A DNA stretch of 11,182 bases, taken from the NCBI GenBank assembly GCA_027620395.1, contig JAQBZY010000017.1, positions 1 to 11,182 of the forward strand, read 5' to 3'. The notes below the pieces were generated by a model, which made no database searches, was not told the DNA's origin, and saw nothing but the letters and a program-made list of their open reading frames with translations. A program made the position numbers and the translations under genes. The stretch comes from Pseudomonadota bacterium (GTDB taxonomy: Bacteria > Pseudomonadota > Alphaproteobacteria > Rhodospirillales > Casp-alpha2). Positions 1 through 6,758 of the stretch are shown here, one piece after another. The stretch's first letter is position 1; every line of letters begins with the position of its first letter.

Positions 1-812
1 ATCGCGGGATCAAGACGGTCCTTTTCGCGAAGCTGCAGAGCAAGGCATTCTGACAGCGAACGCGCAAAAATTCCGGGCGGATCGAACTGCTGGCACTTGG
101 CAAGTGTGGCGTGTACCCGGTCGATTGTGCAGCCAAGCGCAACCGCAACCGGCTCGAGATCGCCGCTGAGCCAGCCGTTATCGTCCAGCATATCCATCAA
201 ACGCCCGGCGATAATGACATCGACCGTATCTGTAAAATCGACGTTGATCTGGCCGATGAGATGATCGCGAAGGGTTGTTTCATTAGCCGCGATGTTTTCC
301 ATGCCGCTTAGCTCGTCATCGAAACCTCCACCGCCGCTGGCACCCGAGGTATTCCACAGAAGACCATCTCCATCCTGCTGACCGGCGTCAGCCCCAGCCC
401 CGTCGGAAGCCGATTCGGGCTCATAAACATTCTCGTAATCGGTATCGAGCGCCCGCTCCTCCGCCCCCATACTTTCGGACGTCGCATGGTCGGCCGCATC
501 GGGTAGAAATTCCGAATCGTCATAGGCCGGATCGTCAAGCGATAGCGTATCGCTATCGAAATCGTCAGCACTGGAATCGCCATCGCCGGCGGATTGGTCT
601 TCGCCGGAATCCGCTGACGCACTTTCAGCTTCGCCTTCGAAGCCACCCTCGATATCTTCGCGTTCGAGCAGCGGATTTTCTTCGATTTCCTGTTCTATAA
701 ATTCGGATAGCTCAATATTGGACATCTGCAGCAATTTGATCGCTTGCTGCAGTTGCGGCGTCATCACCAGAGATTGGCTCTGACGCAGATCCAATCGTGG
801 TCCGAGCACCAT
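1..812 (-). CDS. rpoN: RNA polymerase sigma-54 factor RpoN, N-terminal 270 residues (3' part beyond the window edge)
   Basis: Sigma-54 directs RNA polymerase to -24/-12 promoters and needs AAA+ activators to open them. I translated the minus strand from 812 down and the frame stays open to base 1. Residues 1-50 are region I, with the typical start MVLGPRLDLRQSQSLVMTPQ and the repeated leucine/glutamine pattern, ending in EIEENPLLE. Residues about 51-170 are the acidic, Asp/Glu/Ser/Gly-rich region II. Residues about 172-270 begin the core-binding region III, with the typical FDPPGIFARSLSECLALQL (243-261). The DNA-binding RpoN box is outside the window. The start is ATG at 812: a stop codon (TAA, 821-819) lies three codons upstream in frame, and AGGA sits 9 bases before the ATG. 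The gene follows lptB after 34 bases, the usual place for rpoN in proteobacteria. Identification is secure. Confidence 0.95.
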   Translation of the reverse strand, partial: MVLGPRLDLRQSQSLVMTPQLQQAIKLLQMSNIELSEFIEQEIEENPLLEREDIEGGFEGEAESASADSGEDQSAGDGDSSADDFDSDTLSLDDPAYDDSEFLPDAADHATSESMGAEERALDTDYENVYEPESASDGAGADAGQQDGDGLLWNTSGASGGGGFDDELSGMENIAANETTLRDHLIGQINVDFTDTVDVIIAGRLMDMLDDNGWLSGDLEPVAVALGCTIDRVHATLAKCQQFDPPGIFARSLSECLALQLREKDRLDPA

Positions 813-846
813 AAATGCTTATCCTAGATACACTTAGTGAGTGTTT

Positions 847-1653
847 TTACAGGCTGAATCTTTCCCCAAGGTAAACACGCCTTACATCCTTGTGAGCGAC
901 AATTTCGGAGGGGGCGCCTTCCATCAGCACCGCGCCGTCATGCAGAATATACGCCCGATCGACGATATCGAGTGTTTCCCGGACATTGTGATCGGTGATC
1001 AAGACACCGATGCCGCGGTCCTTGAGGTGCGCCACCAGATCGCGGATATCGCCGACGGCGATCGGGTCGATGCCCGCGAACGGTTCGTCCAGCAACACGA
1101 AATGCGGATTGGAGGCCAACGCGCGGGCGATTTCGACCCGCCGCCGTTCGCCGCCGGACAACGCCAGCGCCGGCGCGCGCCTAAGATGCGTGATCGAAAA
1201 TTCGGCCAGTAGCGCGTCGAGCACGGCTTCTCGGCGTTCGCGGTTCGGCTCGACCACTTCGAGCACGGCCCGGATATTGGCTTCGACGCTCAAACCCCTG
1301 AAAATCGACGCCTCTTGCGGTAGGTAGCCGATGCCGAGCCGAGCCCGGCGGTACATCGGCAGGTCGGTGATGTCGTTGCCATCCAGAATGACGCTGCCGA
1401 CATCGGGCTGAATTAGGCCGGTGATCATGTAAAAGCAGGTCGTCTTGCCGGCGCCGTTAGGGCCTAGGAGACCGACCACCTCGCCGCGGTTGACCTGCAA
1501 ACTGACGCTACGGACAACAGGGCGCTTCTTGAAGCGCTTGCCGATATTGACGGCATAGAGTCCGCGCGTGTTTTCGGCGACGAGCCGTGGCCGGGTCGAG
1601 CCGGCCGCATTGCCGGCGACGGCCTGTCCCATGTCTTTCAAGGACTCGCTCAT
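847..1653 (-). CDS. lptB: LPS export ABC transporter ATP-binding protein LptB
   Basis: Cytoplasmic ATPase of the LptB2FGC transporter, which extracts lipopolysaccharide from the inner membrane and drives it along the LptA bridge. The product has 268 residues. All ABC ATPase motifs are visible: Walker A GPNGAGKT (64-71), Q-loop Q113, signature LSGGE (165-169), Walker B FVLLDE followed by PFAGIDP (185-197), and switch histidine H222 in ITDHN. The C-terminus [12 protein letters not shown] is LptB-like. An N-terminal segment of about 30 residues precedes the region that aligns with the shorter E. coli protein. The ATG at 1653 has a GAAGGA-type site about 12 bases upstream. It lies 21 bases after lptA and 34 before rpoN, in the lptC-lptA-lptB-rpoN order. 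The partners LptF and LptG are not in this window, which is usual because they are often encoded elsewhere. Confidence 0.97.
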   Translation of the reverse strand: MSESLKDMGQAVAGNAAGSTRPRLVAENTRGLYAVNIGKRFKKRPVVRSVSLQVNRGEVVGLLGPNGAGKTTCFYMITGLIQPDVGSVILDGNDITDLPMYRRARLGIGYLPQEASIFRGLSVEANIRAVLEVVEPNRERREAVLDALLAEFSITHLRRAPALALSGGERRRVEIARALASNPHFVLLDEPFAGIDPIAVGDIRDLVAHLKDRGIGVLITDHNVRETLDIVDRAYILHDGAVLMEGAPSEIVAHKDVRRVYLGERFSL

Positions 1654-1674
1654 CGCTTTATTCGATCCTTCCGA

Positions 1675-2538
1675 TCATGGTTCGCGCTTTTTCGGCACCA
1701 GAACCCCCTGCACGCGGCGCCCACCTTGTTCGGGGGCGCAAGAGAACATCTTACTGATCCCGGTATTGAGATTGACCTCGGCCCGGCATCCTTGCAACTC
1801 GTTGTCGTCACGGGTCAGCTTAACCGATCCGGTCAGGGTGGCGATACCGCTTTCGACATTATAAACACCCCGGTTTGCCGTCGCCGTCTCGGTTTGAGTC
1901 TTGATTATCACATTGTCATAGGCGTCGACCCGGTAAACTGAGGTATTTCCTTTCTTGTCGGGCCGGAAATGCGCCACCAGGACGTCGGCTTTAACCCGCT
2001 TTTGCTCACGGGTCGCGACCGCGTTGCCGCGCGCCACCGCGAACTGCCGGACTTCCCAATATTCGAGCTGCTGTTCGGCGCTCAGCGTGTCCTGGCCCGA
2101 GACCAGCCTTGGGTTGACGCCATCGATCACCAGCACTTTCTGATCGGCGTTGTAGATCGCCCGGTCGCCGTAAGCGGTGTCGCTTTTCGAAATGATTCGG
2201 ACGTTGCCGTGCGCATCCAGGCGCCAGACCTCCGTCTGTCCGTTGTCGGTCTTTCGGTAGTAGGCGCGGAGCTCGTCGCTCAGCACCTCGACGCCGGATC
2301 TGACCGCCCTGGCGTCGCCGCGGGCGACAAACAGCAAATTCTCCTGCTGCCATTCGATGCCGTTGTTGGCGTAGACCTCGATCGGACTTTCGCCACCAGT
2401 GCCGCCAAGGCTGAGCCCCTGCGCCAGCACCGGTAGCGGTGCCAGAGCCAGGATCGACATCACGGCGGCGGTCATGATCCGGCCGGCGATACGATCAGCG
2501 GCCTGGCGAACACGGTTGGCGCAAGAAATATCGGTCAT
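1675..2538 (-). CDS. lptA: LPS transport periplasmic protein LptA (OstA-like)
   Basis: LptA forms the periplasmic beta-jellyroll bridge that carries lipopolysaccharide from LptC to the outer-membrane LptD/LptE complex. The product has 287 residues. Residues about 22-39 form a hydrophobic signal segment ending in PLPVLA, with cleavage likely after A39. The N-terminal 20 residues before it are polar, so internal Met22 could be an alternative start. The rest shows the repeated short beta-strand pattern of OstA/LptA, for example VRIISKSDTAYGDRAIYN and TATANRGVYNVESGIATLTG, followed by a Lys/Arg-rich tail. Its ATG overlaps the lptC stop codon (ATGA, 2535-2538), which implies translational coupling; the ribosome site of its own is poor. 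At 287 residues it is longer than the E. coli protein, which is common in alphaproteobacteria. Family assignment rests on this pattern and on the lptC/lptB neighbours. Confidence 0.93.
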   Translation of the reverse strand: MTDISCANRVRQAADRIAGRIMTAAVMSILALAPLPVLAQGLSLGGTGGESPIEVYANNGIEWQQENLLFVARGDARAVRSGVEVLSDELRAYYRKTDNGQTEVWRLDAHGNVRIISKSDTAYGDRAIYNADQKVLVIDGVNPRLVSGQDTLSAEQQLEYWEVRQFAVARGNAVATREQKRVKADVLVAHFRPDKKGNTSVYRVDAYDNVIIKTQTETATANRGVYNVESGIATLTGSVKLTRDDNELQGCRAEVNLNTGISKMFSCAPEQGGRRVQGVLVPKKREP

Positions 2539-3224
2539 GGTTGCTTCGATTCCGCGCCCGAATAGATCACGAGCTTGCTTTTGCCGGTGAAATAGATGGT
2601 TGCGCCCTTGTCCACAAGCCGGAACCCTTGCGCCTGAAGATTGCCGAACGGGCCCTGGCCGCGGATCGGCACTTGGCCTTCGGCAGTTCCCTTGCTGAGA
2701 TCAATCTTCGCCTTCTCGGTTAAGAATTCGTAACCGGCGTCATGATAGAGCACCACCGAGCCGACCAAATCCAGCGTTTCCGCCTCGCGTCCATAGACGC
2801 CCCGAGCCGCCGTCAGGACCAGCCAGGTGCCATCCTTAAGCGCGATGTCGGCCTTCGGACTGTCCAATTCGATCACCGTTGCGTCGGCCGGCAGGCGCCT
2901 GGCGAGTTCCGCCGTCACCGAATACGGCTGATCGTCGCTGTCGGCACCGACGTAGCGCGGATTGACCATGCTTGGGTCGGCTGCCTCACGGATGTGCAAA
3001 TCGGCGAAGCCGATCCGGAACCGGGCATCGCCGGTGCGGATATGCGGCCAAGCGACCACCAGACCAACGAGCAACAGTGCCAGCAGCGGCAGCGCGATTT
3101 TCGTCCATCTGACGAACCTCGAATACCATCCCGTATGGTGGCGCGGCATCGGCATCGACGCATCATAACCACCGAAGCGGGGCCGGCCTTCGATCTCCAT
3201 ATCGGCGCGCTCGGACGGCGTCAC
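2535..3224 (-). CDS. lptC: LPS export inner-membrane-anchored protein LptC (GTG start)
   Basis: LptC is the bitopic inner-membrane component that receives lipopolysaccharide from LptB2FG and hands it to LptA. The product has 229 residues: a polar cytoplasmic N-terminus (1-40), one membrane helix at about 42-60 (KIALPLLALLLVGLVVAW), then a periplasmic beta-rich LptC/YrbK domain to the end, including features such as TAARGVYGREAETLDLVG. The start is a GTG at 3224 with a clean GGAGG 8 bases upstream. An in-frame ATG eight codons further on (3200) lacks a comparable site. The 3' end overlaps the lptA start by 4 bases and the 5' end lies 24 bases after kdsD. Sequence conservation in this family is low, so the call leans on the membrane topology and the operon position. 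Confidence 0.93.
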   Translation of the reverse strand: MTPSERADMEIEGRPRFGGYDASMPMPRHHTGWYSRFVRWTKIALPLLALLLVGLVVAWPHIRTGDARFRIGFADLHIREAADPSMVNPRYVGADSDDQPYSVTAELARRLPADATVIELDSPKADIALKDGTWLVLTAARGVYGREAETLDLVGSVVLYHDAGYEFLTEKAKIDLSKGTAEGQVPIRGQGPFGNLQAQGFRLVDKGATIYFTGKSKLVIYSGAESKQP

Positions 3225-3232
3225 GGATTTAG

Positions 3233-3237
3233 CCTCC
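3233..3237 (-). promoter_or_regulatory. Ribosome binding site deciding the GTG start of lptC
   Basis: GGAGG on the minus strand lies 8 bases before the GTG at 3224. It favours this non-ATG start over the later in-frame ATG at 3200. Confidence 0.7.
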
Positions 3238-3248
3238 GCGCCCGGGCG

Positions 3249-4241
3249 TCAAGCGACGCCGGCCCTGAGGCAGTCGTGAATATGCAACACACCGGCCGGG
3301 CGGCCATCCTCGACCACAAAGACGTTGGTGATCTTGCGCTCGTTCATCACGTGCAGTGCTTCCGAGGCCAGCATGTCCGGGTGTACCGATTTAGCGCCCG
3401 ATGTCATGATGTCGCCGACCCGGCGGGTCGTCAGATCATTGCTCATGTGCCGGCGCAAATCGCCGTCGGTAACGATGCCGACGAAACGGCCGTCCTTGTT
3501 GACGACGCCGACACAACCGAAGCCCTTGGCGGTCATTTCGATCAAGGCATCCGACATCGGCGCCTCCGGCCGGGTCAGCGGCAACTCGGTGCCGCCGTGC
3601 ATGATGTCGCGAACCTTGAGCAGGCGGCGACCAAGCTTGCCGCCCGGATGCAGGGCGTGAAAATCATCCCTGGAAAATCCTCGCCGTTCGAGCAGCGCCA
3701 CCGCGATCGCATCGCCAAGCGCCAGCATCACCGTGGTCGATGTCGTCGGCGCCAGACCGAGCGGACAGGCCTCGGCCGACTCCGGGATGACCAGTGAAAC
3801 GTCGGCGGCGTCGGCAAGCGTGCTCGCCGCCTTTGCGGTCATGGCGACAAGCGGTATTTCAAACCGCTTGCAATAGTCGACCATGGCGGCGAGCTCGAGG
3901 GTTTCGCCGGAATTGGAAAGTGCGAACAGCGCATCCTCGCCGGTAATCATACCAAGATCGCCGTGCGACGCCTCGCCGGGATGGACATAAAGCGCCGCCG
4001 TGCCGGTCGATGACAGCGTCGACGCGATCTTGCGGGCGATGTGCCCACTTTTTCCCATGCCGGTGACGACAATCCTGCCAGTGGTTTCGGCGAATACGTC
4101 GAGGGCGTCGACGAACGGTTGGCCGAGTTGATCGCGGAGCGCCGCCAGGCCGGCGATTTCGAGATCGATCACCTGGCGCGCCGATGTCAGGTCGTCCCGG
4201 ACGGCGGGCGATTTCGGTTTCGATGGCGAGGAACGGCTCAT
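3249..4241 (-). CDS. kdsD: D-arabinose-5-phosphate isomerase, KpsF/GutQ family (SIS plus two CBS domains)
   Basis: Converts D-ribulose 5-phosphate to D-arabinose 5-phosphate, the first committed step towards Kdo of the lipopolysaccharide inner core; cytoplasmic. The product has 330 residues, the usual length for the family. The SIS domain covers about 25-185 with GMGKSGHIARK (61-71), HPGEASHGDLGM (88-99), SNSGET (109-114) and, after it, the hallmark HPGGKLGRRLL (198-208). Two CBS domains follow at about 208-268 and 275-328. The start is ATG at 4241 with GGGAG 11 bases upstream. The frame is open further upstream to 4517, but that stretch is the rnd 3' end read out of frame and is not family-like. 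The gene lies 24 bases before lptC, which places Kdo synthesis beside LPS export. The next enzymes, KdsA, KdsC and KdsB, are not in the window. Confidence 0.95.
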   Translation of the reverse strand: MSRSSPSKPKSPAVRDDLTSARQVIDLEIAGLAALRDQLGQPFVDALDVFAETTGRIVVTGMGKSGHIARKIASTLSSTGTAALYVHPGEASHGDLGMITGEDALFALSNSGETLELAAMVDYCKRFEIPLVAMTAKAASTLADAADVSLVIPESAEACPLGLAPTTSTTVMLALGDAIAVALLERRGFSRDDFHALHPGGKLGRRLLKVRDIMHGGTELPLTRPEAPMSDALIEMTAKGFGCVGVVNKDGRFVGIVTDGDLRRHMSNDLTTRRVGDIMTSGAKSVHPDMLASEALHVMNERKITNVFVVEDGRPAGVLHIHDCLRAGVA

Positions 4242-4359
4242 TGGCAGTGCATCTCCCGGTGGCGTTCGATTATGCGCCGGCCTCAAGCGGGCTTCAACAG
4301 GGGACGGCGGGCCATCAAGGGGCCGGGCCGCTGTTGGGCCCAGGCCTTCAAATCGGCGC

Positions 4360-4998
4360 TCAGGAATGCGAAAAAATATCGCTTTCCGGCCATCCGGTGA
4401 GGTCGAGTTCGGCCCGCGTCGGCAGGAATTCAAAGCAAGCCTTGGCCAGTTCGGCCCGACCCTCGCGAACCAGCATGGCATTGAGCTTGGCCTGGATTGC
4501 AAGCAAATTGAGGACATCGGCGGCGGCGTAGGCGATCTGGCTCTTCGAGAGCTTCTTGGCCGCCCAGTCGGAGGATTGCTGCGCCTTCGAGAGATCGATG
4601 CCGAGCAGCTCGGCGGTTACATCTTTAAGGCCATGCCGGTCGGTATAGGTCCGGACCAGCTTGGACGCGATCTTGGTGCAATAGACCGGCCCGCAGACGA
4701 CGCCGAGCCAGCGCTTTATGATGGCCACGTCGAAGCGGGCGAAATGGAAAGTTTTCGTGACCTTCGGGTCGGTCAGCAGCTTTTTCAAATTCGGCGCTGC
4801 GTAATCGGCGGCCGGAAATTGCACCAGATGGCAAACGCCGTCGCCGGCGGAAAGCTGGATCAAGCAGAGACGGTCGCGGCCGAGATTGAGCCCCTGGGTT
4901 TCGGTGTCAACGGCCACCCAGCCCTTAAACTTGACGCCAGCGGGCAAATCGCCGGCATGGACTTTGACCGCCTTGGGTTGCTTGTAAATTTGCGTCAT
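4360..4998 (-). CDS. rnd: Ribonuclease D, single-domain DEDDy 3'-5' exonuclease
   Basis: A 3'-5' exoribonuclease of the DEDDy superfamily, expected to trim 3' ends of structured RNAs such as tRNA precursors. With the start at 4998 it has 212 residues. Motif I is VAVDTETQGLN with D31 and E33, motif II is FHFARFDVAII with D90, and motif III is YAAADVLNL with Y157 and D161, so all metal-binding residues and the tyrosine are present. There is no C-terminal HRDC region, so it is much shorter than E. coli RNase D (about 375 residues) and resembles the compact alphaproteobacterial form. An ATG three codons upstream (5007) is also possible, but the GGGAG at 5010-5014 is only 2 bases from it and 11 from the ATG at 4998. 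It lies 44 bases after a tRNA-Leu gene and 118 before kdsD, all on the same strand. Confidence 0.92.
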   Translation of the reverse strand: MTQIYKQPKAVKVHAGDLPAGVKFKGWVAVDTETQGLNLGRDRLCLIQLSAGDGVCHLVQFPAADYAAPNLKKLLTDPKVTKTFHFARFDVAIIKRWLGVVCGPVYCTKIASKLVRTYTDRHGLKDVTAELLGIDLSKAQQSSDWAAKKLSKSQIAYAAADVLNLLAIQAKLNAMLVREGRAELAKACFEFLPTRAELDLTGWPESDIFSHS

Positions 4999-5042
4999 CG
5001 GCGCCATTTCTCCCGTGTCGGGCTTAGGCGGTGCAAAGAAGA

Positions 5043-5129
5043 TGGTGCCCAGGAGAAGACTCGAACTTCCACAACCTTTCGGCCACAGGTACCTGAAACC
5101 TGCGCGTCTACCAATTCCGCCACCTGGGC
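5043..5129 (-). tRNA. tRNA-Leu, anticodon CAG
   Basis: The minus strand folds into a complete class II tRNA. The seven-base acceptor stem GCCCAGG pairs perfectly with CCTGGGC. The D-arm stem is GCG/CGC with GAATTGGTAGA as its loop. The anticodon stem CAGGT/ACCTG encloses the loop TTCAGGT, which gives anticodon CAG and reads CUG. A long variable arm (CCGAAAGG core) identifies the leucine type. The T-arm is GGAAG-TTCGAGT-CTTCT, with one G-U pair. Discriminator A is followed by an encoded CCA at 5045-5043. Confidence 0.97.
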
Positions 5130-5175
5130 TAGGAGGCGGCCAAAATTGTCGATATGGCCACGCTCCGAGACCGTG

Positions 5176-5204
5176 TGGTTAGTCTGCCGTCGCGCCCTTG
5201 TCAA
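5176..5204 (-). promoter_or_regulatory. Candidate sigma-70 promoter of tRNA-Leu (and possibly rnd onward)
   Basis: On the minus strand a perfect -35 TTGACA (5204-5199) is followed after exactly 17 bases by TAACCA (5181-5176), a weak -10. Initiation near 5169 would give a leader of about 40 bases before the tRNA. Position and spacing are good; the -10 match is poor. Confidence 0.55.
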
Positions 5205-5238
5205 CCGCCCCTAGGAGCCGTCGTCGACGCCGCGAATA

Positions 5239-5267
5239 TTGACCCGGAACCGGCATCGGGCTAAGCC
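5239..5267 (+). promoter_or_regulatory. Candidate sigma-70 promoter of the NDUFA9-like gene
   Basis: TTGACC (5239-5244) and TAAGCC (5262-5267) are separated by exactly 17 bases, about 33 bases upstream of the ATG at 5301. It has the same form as the divergent tRNA promoter (good -35, weak TA-starting -10), which gives it some support. Inferred only. Confidence 0.4.
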
Positions 5268-5300
5268 AGTTGCATCGAGTAAATTGAGGGAGGCCCGGCC

Positions 5301-6296
5301 ATGACGCGGCACGTCATCACGGTGTTTGGAGGATCGGGTTTCGTCGGCCGGCATCTGGTGCGCAAACTCGCCGCCGACGGCTGGACGGTGCGCGCGGTCT
5401 GCCGCGATCCGGAAGCGGCGAATTTTCTTCGGACCATGGGCGACGTCGGACAGGTTCTGCCGTGGGGCGGCGACATCCGCGATCCGGCCAGCGTCGAACG
5501 CGCCGTCGCCGGCGCCAATGCCGCCGTCAACCTGGTCGGAATTCTGTACCAGCGGGGCCGCTCGAATTTCGAGGCCTTGCACGTCGACGGCGCCCGTCAT
5601 GTCGCCGAGGCCGCCGCCAAGGCCGGCCTTAGTGCCTTGGTGCACGTTTCGGCGATCGGCGCCGATCTGAAGTCGGGGTCCGCCTATGGCCGCAGCAAGG
5701 CGGCCGGCGAAGCGGCGGTCAAGGCGGCGTTCCCAAAGGCTTGCATCATGCGGCCGAGCATCGTCTTCGGGCCCGAAGACAATTTCTTCAATCAATTCGC
5801 CGGCATCTGCCGGATCTCGCCGATATTGCCGGTGTTCGGGACTTTCGGGCTACCCCGGGTCGGCGGCCGCGACGACGCCGAGGACATTCCCCAGGGGCCC
5901 AAATTCCAGCCAATCTACGTCGGCGATTTGGCCGCGGCGATTGTCGCCAGCTTGGAAAACCAGGAGGCGGCCGGCGAGACCTATACCCTCGGCGGTCCGA
6001 CGCAGTACAGCTTCGGCCAACTGATGCACCTGATGCTGACAATCATCGGCCGCAAGCGGTTGTTGCAGCCGGTTCCCTTCGCCGCCGCCGAAGTGCTTGG
6101 ATTTTTCCTGCAACTGCTGCCGAAACCGCTGCTCACGGTCGATCAGGTGCGGATGATGAAGACCGACAATGTCCGCACCCAGGACGCGCCGGGCTTGGTG
6201 CAGTTGGGCATTTCACCGACGCCCCTTGAGGCGGTGTTGCCGAACTACTTATGCCGCTATCGGATCCCGACCGGGCAGGCGCAGCTCACCGGATAA
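5301..6296 (+). CDS. NDUFA9-type complex I accessory protein, atypical SDR family NAD(P)-binding
   Basis: An atypical short-chain dehydrogenase/reductase of the group related to the mitochondrial complex I subunit NDUFA9. In mitochondria this protein binds NADPH and stabilises the matrix arm; in bacteria its role is less clear. The product has 331 residues. The Rossmann motif GGSGFVG (GxxGxxG) is at 10-16, a WGGDIRD acidic turn is near 55-61, and a possible Ser-Tyr-Lys set is S117, Y129 and K133 (YGRSK). The sequence RPSIVFGPEDNFFNQF (151-166) is typical of the NDUFA9 group. The C-terminal half holds the substrate-type segment IYVGDLAAAI and a less conserved tail. The ATG has GGGAGG 7 bases upstream. 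It converges with marR, with only 9 bases between stop codons. Other complex I genes are not in the window. General SDR function is certain; the NDUFA9 label is by family resemblance. Confidence 0.9.
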   Translation: MTRHVITVFGGSGFVGRHLVRKLAADGWTVRAVCRDPEAANFLRTMGDVGQVLPWGGDIRDPASVERAVAGANAAVNLVGILYQRGRSNFEALHVDGARHVAEAAAKAGLSALVHVSAIGADLKSGSAYGRSKAAGEAAVKAAFPKACIMRPSIVFGPEDNFFNQFAGICRISPILPVFGTFGLPRVGGRDDAEDIPQGPKFQPIYVGDLAAAIVASLENQEAAGETYTLGGPTQYSFGQLMHLMLTIIGRKRLLQPVPFAAAEVLGFFLQLLPKPLLTVDQVRMMKTDNVRTQDAPGLVQLGISPTPLEAVLPNYLCRYRIPTGQAQLTG

Positions 6297-6305
6297 GATT
6301 TGCGT

Positions 6306-6686
6306 TCAGTAACGCCCAGGCAGTCCGCTGCCATCGGCGGCGGCTTCGCCTTTGGCGGCGGCGACGATCAATTCGCCGTATTCGCGCAGGAAGACCGAGC
6401 CCTTGACGGTCCGTTGTAGAAGCACGCTGCGGCGGTCTTCGTCGTCAATCTTACGGCGGATCATCCCGAGCTCGCCCAGCCGGTCGCAGGCCCGCGTCAC
6501 CGCCGGCTTCGAGACCATGAGAAGTTCGGCGAGACCGCGCACGGTATGCGGCGGCGGCGTCAGATAGACGGTCAAAAGCAGCGCCATTTGCCTGGCCGAC
6601 AAATCCGGCGCATCGCGCCTGACGCCGGCGACCATGGTCCGCCGCCACACGTCCAGCGCCTCGAGTTCCGTAAGCTCGAACCCCAT
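6306..6686 (-). CDS. MarR-family transcriptional regulator
   Basis: A small winged helix-turn-helix DNA-binding protein of 126 residues, expected to bind palindromic operators as a dimer and respond to a small ligand. The helix-turn-helix lies at about 47-72 (TVRGLAELLMVSKPAVTRACDRL, written here only as a pattern of two helices) and the wing at about 76-92 with the characteristic DDEDRRS. The N-terminal helix that would dimerise is short, so the protein is slightly smaller than most family members (about 140-150). The ATG at 6686 has only a weak purine-rich site. It lies 72 bases after the aminopeptidase on the same strand and converges with the NDUFA9-like gene. A perfect inverted repeat just upstream may be its own operator. 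Its target and ligand cannot be read from the sequence. Confidence 0.88.
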   Translation of the reverse strand: MGFELTELEALDVWRRTMVAGVRRDAPDLSARQMALLLTVYLTPPPHTVRGLAELLMVSKPAVTRACDRLGELGMIRRKIDDEDRRSVLLQRTVKGSVFLREYGELIVAAAKGEAAADGSGLPGRY

Positions 6687-6707
6687 CCGTTGCCGCCCGT
6701 ATATTTA

Positions 6708-6721
6708 TTTCGTGACCGAAA
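6708..6721. promoter_or_regulatory. Candidate operator upstream of marR (perfect inverted repeat)
   Basis: TTTCG-TGAC-CGAAA is a perfect 5-base inverted repeat with a 4-base spacer, 21 bases before the marR start. It adjoins the AT-rich stretch 6701-6710, which could serve as a -10 (AAATAAATATA on the minus strand). A second inverted repeat, TGCGC-TT-GCGCA, lies at 6738-6749. MarR-family proteins commonly bind such sites in their own promoters, so autoregulation is inferred. Confidence 0.35.
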
Positions 6722-6758
6722 CTTTTACCGGGATAGGTGCGCTTGCGCAATAAAAACA

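Noticed and set aside
2742..3797. A 351-codon open frame on the plus strand across lptC and kdsD
   Set aside because: It spans two clearly coding minus-strand genes and their junction, and its translation is the same Arg/His/Asp-rich shadow type.
4242..4517. Upstream extension of kdsD to a start at 4517
   Set aside because: It overlaps the rnd 3' end in another frame, is not family-like, and the ATG at 4241 gives the usual length with a ribosome site.
6297..6305. Bidirectional terminator between the convergent NDUFA9-like and marR genes
   Set aside because: The gap is 9 bases and no GC-rich hairpin with a T-run is visible around it.
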